DNA of 35,371 bases from Brachionus koreanus (taxonomy: Eukaryota; Rotifera; Eurotatoria; Ploima; Brachionidae), in contig PJRA01000152.1 of the NCBI GenBank assembly GCA_016987375.1, positions 102,131 through 137,501 of the forward strand. The letters are read 5' to 3'. Shown one piece after another: positions 1 through 9,959 of this stretch; positions within the stretch are counted from its first letter, which is position 1; every line of letters begins with the position of its first letter. The position numbers and the translations under genes were made by a program. The notes below the pieces were generated by a model. The model had not been told where the DNA came from. It saw only the letters and a list, made by a program, of their open reading frames with translations, and made no database searches.

Positions 1-103
1 ATTTTTTTGAAAATTTTCTCTTTCATTTATAAAAATTAAATAAAAAACAAATGTGTGTGTTTTTTTAGTCATATGTTCCTTTTATAATTAAAAAACTTGG
101 TCG

Positions 104-196
104 CGCCCTAATTGCCTATACCTGATTTTTTTTCCCGTAAATTCTTATTAAAAAATTATCAGAATTACAAATTTTCAGGCACAGGCAATTAGGGCG
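104..196. repeat. Short palindromic (MITE-like) inverted repeat
   Basis: A 22-nt arm at 104-125 (begins CGCCCTAATTGCC) is matched by its reverse complement at 175-196 (ends GGCAATTAGGGCG), with one mismatch and an AT-rich spacer of about 49 nt. The arms are far more GC-rich than the surroundings. This looks like a small foldback element or the inner ends of a MITE. No target-site duplication was identified, so the family is unknown. The rest of 1-460 is AT-rich with nothing else I can support. Confidence 0.6.
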
Positions 197-459
197 TCAT
201 ATCGGGCGAAAATCCTGAAAGATCCTGCTTACCTCTTTTTAAAAAATTTAATTCGGTATGATTAAAACATATAAGGTACTTCTAAATTATTTTTTGGTAT
301 TTAATAAAATATAAAACATAAATATTTTATATTTTTTCCATCTTTTAGAGGAAAGAATTTTGTTTTTTTGTCAAATATTATTCGTTTTTTTTTCTTATCT
401 TTAAAACCTTATTTTTAAACTCTCATTTCTTAACTTTAGAATAAGCAATTCAATTAAAA

Positions 460-1310
460 CTCAGTTCAGTTGATCTAAGAGGCAGACAGTCAAACAATTT
501 AAACCTGGGAGTCATGCAAACCAAGAATCCTGGCATTGTGAAATTTCATACAAAACTTTCAATACAAAAAGTAAAAAATCTTATAACTCTTGTTCCAATA
601 GTCATAAATTTGTTCTGCAGATGAAACAAAGTGAAAAAACTGTTGTTTCACCTATTGCGCAAGTCTGCAAAATCTGTGCAAATTGATTGAGATTTATTTT
701 CAATATTTTTATATTGAGTGGAATTTTGCACAAATTTTGCAGACTTGCGCAATAGGTGAAACAACAGTTTTTTCACTTTGTTTCATCTGCAGAACAAATT
801 TATGACTATTGGAACAAGAGTTATAAGATTTTTTACTTTTTTTATTGAAAGTTTTTTATGAAATTTCACAATCCTAAGAATCCTTTACACAGCACTAGTA
901 AGACCTCATTTGGAATTTGCCATAAGTTAATAGTGTCCATTGATTGAGAAATATATTTCAGAACTCGAGAAGATTCAAAGAAGAGCGACTTAAGTATGAT
1001 TATTCAACAAAGCTAATGATGTTAACCGAACTGAAAATTAGGCGCTTGAGAGGTGATTTAATACATATATATAAAATAACTAATGGACACGATGTTATTA
1101 ATTTTGAGAATGGTCTAAATTTTTCTTTTAATCGGAAGTATAATTTGAGAAGACACAATAAATGTATTGTTAGAAAAGAAATCAAACATCAAACTGCATG
1201 CAACGAAAACATTTTAATCTGGAAAAATGGCTCAGGAAACAGTTGATTTTACTCTCATAACTTCAAGGAATCTTTACCGAAAGGCTCGCAGTATTAACTA
1301 CTACTAATAA
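460..1310 (+). pseudogene. Decayed LINE (CR1/jockey-like) reverse-transcriptase C-terminal fragment
   Basis: Translating across frames recovers the end of a non-LTR retrotransposon RT: LYTALVRPHLEFAI (about 885-927), ELEKIQRRAT (about 961-990), then KIRRLRGDLIHIYKITNG and NLRRHNK inside an open stretch at 944-1246. These are the classic post-palm motifs of CR1/jockey-type ORF2 proteins. Frameshifts and in-frame stops show it is dead. It is interrupted at 532-875 by a foldback transposon; the 5' side (about 490-531) appears to rejoin the 3' side directly if that insertion and one copy of a 9-bp duplication are removed. No catalytic RT core is present, so only the 3' end of the element is here. 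Confidence 0.75.
532..875. mobile_element. Foldback MITE with arms of about 150 bp (MULE-like) inserted in the LINE
   Basis: Arms at 535-684 and 722-872 are near-perfect reverse complements, separated by a 37-nt loop. The ends start ATTGTGAAATTTCAT. The 9-mer AAGAATCCT occurs on both sides (523-531 and 876-884), consistent with a 9-bp target-site duplication as made by Mutator-like elements. There is no coding capacity. A diverged single-arm copy lies at 11284-11387. The superfamily rests only on duplication length and long terminal repeats. Confidence 0.75.
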
Positions 1311-1993
1311 AGGTTCACAATATTCATATCCACAAGGTTAAAAAAAATTGAAAATAAATTTTATCATCTTCATCATTAAAGTAATAAGTGATTTTAAAAT
1401 TGATAAAATAGAAGCTGAATTTAAAATAATTTATTTATTAGAAGAATTAATTTCATTTAATTTTTTATTTAATTAAGTTTTTTAAGATTATAAATAAAAT
1501 ATTTGCCAACAAATCTATTTATTTCATACTTGATTAGTTTAAATTACATTTAGACAAGAAAAAAATAATAAAAAAAAAAAAAAACAACTTATAATAAATT
1601 TATCATCGGTTTTTAAATTTTGGCTTCAATTTTTTCATCCATAGCTAGTTAAAAAATAAAATAAAATTTAAATAATTTGTTCAGAACAAAAATAAACAAT
1701 TTTTTTTGATTCAAGTGAAGAGATGCATAAAAATTCATTACAAAAAAAAGAAAGACTTTCTTTTTAAAATTAGTTTTAAAAAAATCACAAACATCTCTTG
1801 AAAATAAATTTATCTTGGTAAAAAACGTCCCTATTTCGAAATTGGCATAAATGCATTTAATTTACAAAAAAAAAGACACTAAATTCCATTAATGGAATGA
1901 GCAACAAAAAAAATTAATAAAGACGGAAGCTGATTATTCCTTTGCAAGAAAAAAAAAATTTTTTTAAAAAAATAAATTCTAACTAGACTGTTT
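1311..1993. other. AT-rich non-coding stretch
   Basis: Mostly A/T runs, with no ORF, RNA gene or repeat I can support. It lies immediately downstream of the minus-strand gene ending at 1994, so the proximal part probably holds that gene's 3' UTR. I found no convincing AATAAA on the minus strand within 100 nt of the stop. Confidence 0.5.
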
Positions 1994-3076
1994 TCAACAA
2001 TCGCTCAAATATCCAGATGAGCATCGATTCGATGACGGAATATTCAAATTAAGCGAATTTTCTTTCTCTTCAAAACTATCTTCAAATATTAAAGCACCGC
2101 GTAAATTAGAACAGCACAATTCATTTTCATTGTTTAAATCAAATTCAATGCTGGACAATGAACTAGCACTAGAGGACATTAACGAATTGGTATCGTTGCA
2201 CAGCGAGTTTAAATTGTTCAATGAAAGTGAATTTTTGCGCTTTCGTTGATTAGTGTGACACATCAAACCATCATAATCGATGAGATATTTTTTCATACCA
2301 CGCGAATCATTGAGCAATTTTTCGACTTTAAACGAAGGCCTGTATTTGTTGGATGCTAGATTTTTAATGCCCATTGGAACGTTTAGAGACGAAGTACGCT
2401 GATGACGTCGATAAAAATTTCTAGCTTGTCTGAGTCTTTCGGTGCGCGAGCGCAGCTTTTTGCCTTTCGACTCGCAAGTTTTGAACAAAAGCGAATTTTT
2501 CAAAATCCGATAGGACTTGACACGCGTGTCAACGGAGCTCGGCGTCGAGCTCACCGACGAAATCGAAGAATTGGACTGAGTGTATCGACCGAGCGATTGG
2601 CACAAGTTTAATTCTTGCCAAGCGAACAAGTTGCTCTGCGAATGACCATCCTGGTCGTTTTGAAGCGGATCAAAAATAACTGTGTTGAACATGCTCTCGT
2701 CCATGTATTCAGACATGTCCATTAGTTGGCCGTCTTGCTCGTCCAATTCCATCGAGTCCATCGCCACTGCGTCGCTCTCGTACGGCACATTTTCGTATAG
2801 CTTGTTCAAATTTTTGAGCATCTCGAAGCTTGTGTATAAATCGTCGTCGTGCAACGAGTTTATCGACTTGCGTCTCAGGTTTAGCTGTATGGCGTCGAAC
2901 GACTCGTTGAATATGAGCACTTCGGGCTCGTGGAAGGACTGCACTCGTTTCATTCTGTTTAGTCTGGCATTTATCAGCTTGAGTATTTGATGTGTTATTA
3001 GTGATATCAATAAAATCATTATCGATATAAAATATTTTATCGTAACTAAAAAAATACCAACAATGGTTAAAAACAT
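1994..3076 (-). CDS. Unrecognised single-pass, Ser-rich protein (360 aa)
   Basis: I do not recognise this protein. It is one uninterrupted reading frame from ATG at 3076 to the stop at 1994. Residues about 2-36 are strongly hydrophobic (FLTIVGIFLVTIKYFISIM and onward) and followed by a basic stretch (NARLNRMKR), as in an N-terminal signal anchor with the remainder in the cytosol. The rest is acidic and Ser/Asn-rich, without a visible fold. Short basic Ser motifs resemble kinase sites (RRKS at 68-71, KRKNS near 284). A basic segment at about 205-230 (KLRSRTERLRQARNFYRRH), a KEN triplet near the C-terminus and an SSGYLSDC end are visible. GC content in the middle of the ORF is well above that of every other gene here, which supports real coding selection. 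It could be one exon of a longer gene. Confidence 0.65.
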   Translation of the reverse strand: MFLTIVGIFLVTIKYFISIMILLISLITHQILKLINARLNRMKRVQSFHEPEVLIFNESFDAIQLNLRRKSINSLHDDDLYTSFEMLKNLNKLYENVPYESDAVAMDSMELDEQDGQLMDMSEYMDESMFNTVIFDPLQNDQDGHSQSNLFAWQELNLCQSLGRYTQSNSSISSVSSTPSSVDTRVKSYRILKNSLLFKTCESKGKKLRSRTERLRQARNFYRRHQRTSSLNVPMGIKNLASNKYRPSFKVEKLLNDSRGMKKYLIDYDGLMCHTNQRKRKNSLSLNNLNSLCNDTNSLMSSSASSLSSIEFDLNNENELCCSNLRGALIFEDSFEEKENSLNLNIPSSNRCSSGYLSDC

Positions 3077-3189
3077 TTTTTTGTTGTTGAAGAAAAATTT
3101 TTTTTTTAAAAAAAATCAAGAATTCATTCAAAAAACATAGTATCAATTTAAAATTTAAAAAAAAATCGAAAATGGAGCGTAAAGAGTTT

Positions 3190-3237
3190 AATTAATGGCT
3201 AAGAGTGCCTTCGTAGGCCACATAGAGTCGATTAATT
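3190..3237. other. Two-stem hairpin with tetraloop in the 5' flank of the unknown gene
   Basis: The outer stem pairs AATTAAT (3190-3196) with ATTAATT (3231-3237) and GGCT (3197-3200) with AGTC (3226-3229), leaving a single bulged G. A symmetric 4x4 internal loop (AAGA/ATAG) follows. The inner stem pairs GTG and CCT (3205-3210) with AGG and CAC (3215-3221), with a bulged C and a TCGT loop. It sits about 115 nt upstream of the ATG at 3076, so on the minus strand it may be in the 5' UTR or promoter. Function unknown. Confidence 0.35.
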
Positions 3238-6191
3238 GTTTATTACTGCTAAGTAAATTTTTCTCTTTAATTTTTCAAAAAAAAAATTTTTTTTTTCTAG
3301 TTTAACATTACTATCGTTTAAATCTACAAAAATAAATTTTTTTTTTGTTTTTGAATTGAGTTGAAATAAATTTTCTATTTATTTTTTAGTCTAATTTTAG
3401 GTCGTGTAATACTCCAAGTTTAAATAGAAAAAATTTATGTTTTTTCTATTTCTTCTAAGTGTGTTTTCTTAAGAGTGCTGATCTCTAAAACAACATAAAT
3501 TAATGTAATAGCTCTTAAACTTGGAATCAATTGTTAGCTTTGGCTCTTAGGCTGACAAAAATCTGCTAAAAGTTTTCTAAAGTGAGATAAAGAGGTGAGA
3601 ATATATCTGCTGCTGTATTAGAAAACAAAATTGTGCAATTGTTTCGTTGATGGTCAAGAACTACTGCTGATCCATTTAGCTTTCTAAACAAAAATAATTA
3701 TTGCTTTTGAATATTTTCTACAACTTGAGGTTTGCTTATTGCCTAACAATTAATTAACTAGAAGAATTTTTGAACACAAAACAATCATCTAATTAGAAAT
3801 ATTTTTACTAAATTAAAAGAACCAAATCATCTGACTTATTTTATACAAGATAAACAATGATTCAATGATTGTAGAATCAAAATCAGGTTTATTCTAATTG
3901 AACAAATTGATGATCATCAAACGCTTGGATTTATGGCCCAATCTAACAAGTTTTTCAATCTTGACTTTGAACAAAATTGGTTCCATGCATCGGCATTTTG
4001 TTTTTTCACTTTATTGCTTAAGTCTCTCATTTACACGCTTTGTTTATCACACTATTTATAGAAAAAAAATTCCTTAACAGTTTGAAATTTAATTTGATAC
4101 TTGATTCAAGTGGATAGAAAAACGATATGATTAGAAAGACTAGGAATTTGATTGTCGTTCCAATTTGATTGACATAATCGACTCTATGCTAAAATAACTT
4201 ACCTTTTCAAGTAAACTATAGCCACAAGAAAAAAATTTGAATTAAAAAAAAATCACAATAAAAAATACAAAATTCATTTTCTCTTTATTTTTTGTTCATT
4301 TAAATTTTTGCATGAATTAACTACTTTTTAATGCGCAGTATTCTAAGTTCAGTCTCGAGTCAAAAAACGCTTTATATAATTTAAGCAAAAGCACTTGACT
4401 TCAACTTTTTTTTTGTTGGATGTCAATTTGATAAAATCATTTAATTGCGGCTCATCACATATAATTCTTATCTTGAATAGAAAAAAAAAACTCTAAAATA
4501 AAATATGCCTCGTTTGTCGAGCCGCGGATTTTTGTAGTATTCTTAAATTTTTTTAAATTACTTTTTCACTATTTAAAATAAGATTATCCAAAAAAAAATA
4601 GAACAAATTCAAGTCACTTCATTGAACCGATATTAATACTCCCGATAGGTTGTAGACTAATAAGTTGAAACAAATGAATTAATTTGCTAGAATTGGGTTA
4701 TAGTCTAGGTCCGGATATTCAATAATTAATAAAATTTGAATTTAATTAGTTTACATGTTTATGTTATCTTAGTAATTCAATAGGATTTTATGACTTCCTC
4801 TTAATTAGAAGATAATGTTTAGGGCAAGTGTGTGTTTTGTGAAGTATGGGCCGGAACATTTAACCTGTCCTCGTTTATATATGCCAATCTAGCTACGGGC
4901 AATTGACTAAATAGCACACAATTGATTAATACTAGCTTAATCTATTCAGTTAGACTAATTGAATCCTATGGATTAGAATAATAAACACCCACTGATTGAC
5001 TGAAATTATTTGCCTTTTAACTATTCAATAAGGACGATTTAAGTCTTTGGATAAACAACAATGAGGCGGTCGTTAATAGACCAAATGCTTAAATATAATA
5101 AAGTTCTGATTAAAATAAACAATGGATTATGGTTACATAATTTTTATTTTTTTAGTTAGACCATATAATGCAAATATAAGCTTGTTTTTTAAAAGAAGCA
5201 CGCTAATAAAATAAAATTTAGCAGAAAATTTTTCCATACTAGTCAATATTTGTATATATTTTTGCCATGTTAGAATAAAAATAATTGAAAAGCTTCATTT
5301 GTTCAATTTTACTTAAATATCTTCCTCGTTTGTTCTATTTAAAAATGTGTTAACATGCCTACTATACTTATATTTGATTAGAATATTGGACATTACTAAA
5401 AAATAAATCATGTAAACACGTGTGCGAAAGTCAACAAAATTGACTTTTAACCTATCCAGGTTTGGTGACAAAACATGACTATCAATTTTGTCTATGCTAA
5501 AATAGAATGATGACTGGAATTTTCAAAATTTATAATTTATTAAAATCACTTGACTTTTAAATATTAACTTTTTCTCAACAAAATAAAAATTTTCTGAAAT
5601 TTAAAATAGAACAGTGTAATTTTTTTTTCTAAGAGTGAATAGATGGGATTTTGAATAATGTGTCAACATCTTTGCATAATACACTTAGCCTTGAAGTACT
5701 AAAATTTGATCTCAGATCTCAAACTAATTTTTAATTCCAAATTTCACAAAACTACAAAAATGGCTTGTAGAATAATTTTTCTTAGAACAGAGCGATTTTT
5801 TTGTCACCAAACAAGACAATTACACAAAAAATGATTACATTCTAAGATCTTCAGCATCACAAGAATCTTTTTGAGTTGTTACGCATGGTGCAACCATGAA
5901 ACGTAAATTTTTTTTTTCATACTATTTAATTTGTTTAGTTATAAAAAAAATTTATTAAATATTATTTTTAGAAGTTTTTATTTTGAATGGTCACCGTCAT
6001 AGGAGAAAGGTTCGCTTGCTACATCCATTTATTATCATATACACTACACACATTGTTGCACTACCTAAATAATTGATTATTATAAATTGTTTTTTTTTGT
6101 ATATTTACACTTTGACCGTTTCCTAAATTTACTGAACTTTCTTCAATTTAGAAAAAACGGTTGATTTTTTTCTTATTTTATTTTAGAATAA

Positions 6192-6453
6192 AAACTAACG
6201 TCGTTGTTAGATTTTTAAGACATGTCATAAACAAAATTAAGAAATTTCTTTTTATATGGAACACTGGTTTAAAATTTTTAACCTGTAACATGAATTAAAA
6301 GTCGAAAATGCACTTAAATATGCTCAAAAAAGCAGGATTTTCGAAATTAAGAACATGTTTTAAATCAAAAATTTTAACCAGTGTTCTTTATAAAAGAATA
6401 TGTCATTATGCCATAAAATAACATGTCTTAAAAATCCAACAATTACGTTATTT
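6192..6453. mobile_element. Foldback MITE of about 260 bp
   Basis: The left arm (about 6192-6313) and right arm (about 6340-6453) are imperfect reverse complements. Matching landmarks are ACGTNGTTGTTAGATTTTTA / TTAAAAATCCAAC at the outside, AAGACATGT / ACATGTCTT, and GGAACACTGGTT / AACCAGTGTTC nearer the loop. There is no coding content. No clear target duplication was found, so the superfamily is unassigned. Confidence 0.65.
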
Positions 6454-9400
6454 ACTTTGTTTTTATTTTAAATCAACACAAAAAAAAACCTTCTCAATTA
6501 AATTTTAATTGCGGAGCGAATCTCAACACATTCCATTTTTAAAAAAAAATTTAAAATTTAATTTCAAAATAAATCATTAATTTTATTAACTATAAAAATA
6601 TTATTTACATAAATAGATAATTTTTTCTCATCCTACTGACTGATAAGATGAAAGTTCAAAAATCCGGTGAAAAAAAAAAAAACTTTATAAACTACCACTG
6701 ACTCAATTAAGATAATAAATACAAAAATAACTTAGAAAAAAATTAGAAAACATTTGTAGCAAAAAAAAATTTTCTAATTGTTTTAATGTTTTATTTTTAC
6801 AAACAAATGTTTACCAATTCATACTGATGGCACGCCAGAAAAAAATAGACTTGATGCTGAATCTCAATAATCGAGTGATTGGAGCAAATAAGAAAATGCG
6901 TATTTTATAAAACATTTTGCTTTTAAAATAACTAGAAATGTAGAATTAATTAAGTGGGAAGAAAAACAATCTCAAACAACAAACGCTGCATTAACTTTTA
7001 AAAAGATTATTTTTTATCAAAAAAATTATCTCATAAAAATATTTAAAAATTAATCTTAATGAATAGATTAAATTTCAAATGATGTTGAAATAATCTTTAA
7101 ATTAGCAACAACATCAACAACAACAAAAATTGATAAAAACTTTATTGAAAAAAAAAATTGCTTGTTGATTTACTTAATGCAAAGCTAAGTCTTTAATAGT
7201 TCTAAATTAAAAGTTAAATCAATTAATAAATTCAATAGTAAATAAAATTCTCAAAACCCAATTGAGGACCAAAATCTAAATTTAAAATTTGACTTTCGTT
7301 TTGAGGCTATTTGCGATTATGACTTTTGGCCATTTAAACCAGATAAAAATGGATAAAAGATTATTTTTTCTATTATTAAAAAGATATCTTATCTTGAATG
7401 AAGTTGTTTTCTCAGCTACACTTGATTGCGGCCGAGATAAGCTTTATCTTTAAACCAACCGTTTAGTAAATAGTTACTTTAAATAACTGATGATTCAAGA
7501 TGAGTACCATCGGTCAGACTTTTTGATGCTATTGCTTTAATCGACTTATGCAATTGTTATAGTCGATGAGTTTTAAAACTTTGTAATTACAATTTTGCTA
7601 AGCTTTGAAGCTTAAGTCTATTAAAATTCTTTTATTCTTAGATTTATTAAACAAATTTCAAGTTATATAATAGTGTGGTCCCAAATTTTGAGTCAATAAC
7701 AAAATAAATTTTATTTGCTCAAGTAAAAGATTTTTGAAAACTGACACAAAATATCTCAAATTTGCTTAGTTTGAAGTTTCAATGGTTTGAAAACATTTTA
7801 ATTTAGAATCATCTTGTCCAAATAGTTTAATATTTGAAACACACTTTTGAAACCATTAATTACCTTAATTTAAATACTATTCACCTTTAAACTATTGAGC
7901 CAATTTCATACTATTCTTAGCCATTAATTTCTAAATTTTAATCTAAATGCATGTGAAAAGTTTTTCGCTTAAATATGGAAATTTTTGTTGTCGCAGAGTT
8001 TTATTGTCAGAATGAAATTGCAAGTTTTTCCAAGCTTTTTAACAGTAATATTTCAAGTATTTGTGATGAAATATTTAAAAAAAATCTTAAAAATAGCTTA
8101 AAAATTGAAAAAAAAACAATTAATAAATAAAATTAAACTTAAACTTTAATTTCACTCAGACCATCTGTTAGACTAAAATAAACTTTTTTGTTTATATATG
8201 TTCAATTAAGATAATAGAAATGGGCATTAGAAATAAATTGAAAATCGAAGCCAGTGCGTGGCAAAATCTTAATTTTTAAGCCAAATTATCTTTTCATTTT
8301 TTTTAACCTATCTTGGACTGATGCATCACAAACAGATTTTTAAACTAATGAGCGCTTTAAGGTTTCATTTTTCCATCTTGATAGCTAATTTTTCTAAATT
8401 CTGATTTTCGATTAATCAAAGTAATTGATCAAATTTTATTTTTCTGAAAGAAAAATTTTTCATATCTCTAGTCACATTTACGTGTTTTACCTAACGCTTT
8501 TTTCTACGTATTTCTCATTAAATATCTAAAAAATTATCGAAACTTAGTATTTTTTAAATGTGATAAATTCGCATATATTTTTTTTTAAATATCTAATATT
8601 TTAATTTCTAAAAATTATTCAGTGTCAAGTTTGAACAAATATTCTAGGCTTTATAACTTTTGCCTATCTAAAAGCATATCGAGTAACTAGTTTAAAGTAT
8701 AGAATTTCGAGCAGCCCAAAGCATTTTATTTAGAAAGGGTCATTTTGAATATCAGTGCCGTATTTAATGCTTACTTCTATTGAATAATAGATGGGTTTTT
8801 AGATTTAGCCCCAAGAAGCTTGTTGAATATAACTCAATATTTAAACTTGGAATATCCTCTAGTGTGTATTGCTTTTGTAAGTCCGAAAATTAGAATATCT
8901 TTAACCTTAAAGCACAAAATTTTTCTAGGCAATAAAAAAAATTAATTCTAAATTAATGAGATTACAAATAGTTGTTTAAAAGTTTAAAAATCTATTAAAT
9001 TAAAATCAATTGGAATAAATTAAATCGAATAACACTTAAGCAAATAGACATGAAAAAAATTTATTTGAATTTTATGGTTTTTTTTGCTATTATTAGGAAA
9101 GATTTCGATTCATATTATCTTATTCGAAATTAGTTATTAATGTAAACAAATGTCTATTGAATTAGCAAACACAATTTAGTTAATATGTGTAATTTAGTTA
9201 TTTAGACAAGATTAACAACTTGATCTTTTGTTTATGAATATTTTTATTGACCTAATAAAAATAATTTTCAAAATTTTTATAAAAAAATTTTTCATCTTTT
9301 TTCTATTTTAAATATAATCTGAAGTATTTTACGAAAAAAAAATCATTCAAAATCAAATATTTTATCATTTTAGTTGAAATGAAGGACTAAATATCCTTTC

Positions 9401-9959
9401 CAAACGGCTATTGTTTTCAAATAAAGAGAATATAAAAAGAATTTTAATAAAAATTTTTATTACTTAAAGATTTAAATGAAATAAAGCAATACATTTTTTA
9501 AAAGTACTAAATTACGAGTTTACATTGAGCAATAAAATTGGACAAAAATACAAATAAATATTAACTTATATAAAAAAAATCCCGTAAATACAATACAAAA
9601 AAAAAACAAATCGGATCAAATTCTGATTGCAAATTTTTGCAAAGAATTGTGCCGATTCTAAAATAACTTTTCTTGGATGAAAAAAAATATGTGTTTATAA
9701 AATTGCCAAAAATTAAATTGAAATAAAAAAAAAAAGAAAAAATACTAATGCCGACCATATTTACTAAAGTGAGTTCAGCATTGATTAATACTAAAGTTAA
9801 GAGAAAAGTAACTGATCACAATAACCCGTAGGCTTTTAAATGTTAGCATTGTTTATTTTACTACACTGTTTACTTATTAAACAAAATTAATTAAAGATGT
9901 AATAAATACAACTAAAAAAAATAAAATATATTGCCATTCCCTGAGTGTGAGCAATTACC

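Larger units (their letters stand above)
3077..9959. other. Long gene-free interval upstream of both flanking genes' opposite ends
   Basis: Nearly 7 kb without an ORF I believe in; the one open frame at 9561-9758 is low-complexity and hydrophobic by base composition. I see a folded hairpin at 3190-3237, a GC-rich 7-bp inverted repeat (GCGGCTC at 4447-4453 with GAGCCGC at 4519-4525), a higher-complexity block at about 4620-5090 rich in TAATTA, TAAACA and AACAATG motifs, a foldback element at 6192-6453, and a weak hairpin at about 7376-7456. The left part is the 5' flank of the gene at 1994-3076, so enhancers are plausible; the right part is downstream of the CASTOR-like gene. Confidence 0.5.

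Noticed and set aside
2402..2990. Plus-strand ORFs and a second minus-frame ORF (2709-3146) over the unknown gene
   Set aside because: Opposite-strand or frame shadows in a GC-elevated stretch; the 360-aa frame is longer and starts with a plausible anchor.
9561..9758. 65-aa minus ORF rich in Phe/Tyr
   Set aside because: Composition artefact of T/A runs; no homology and no splice context.
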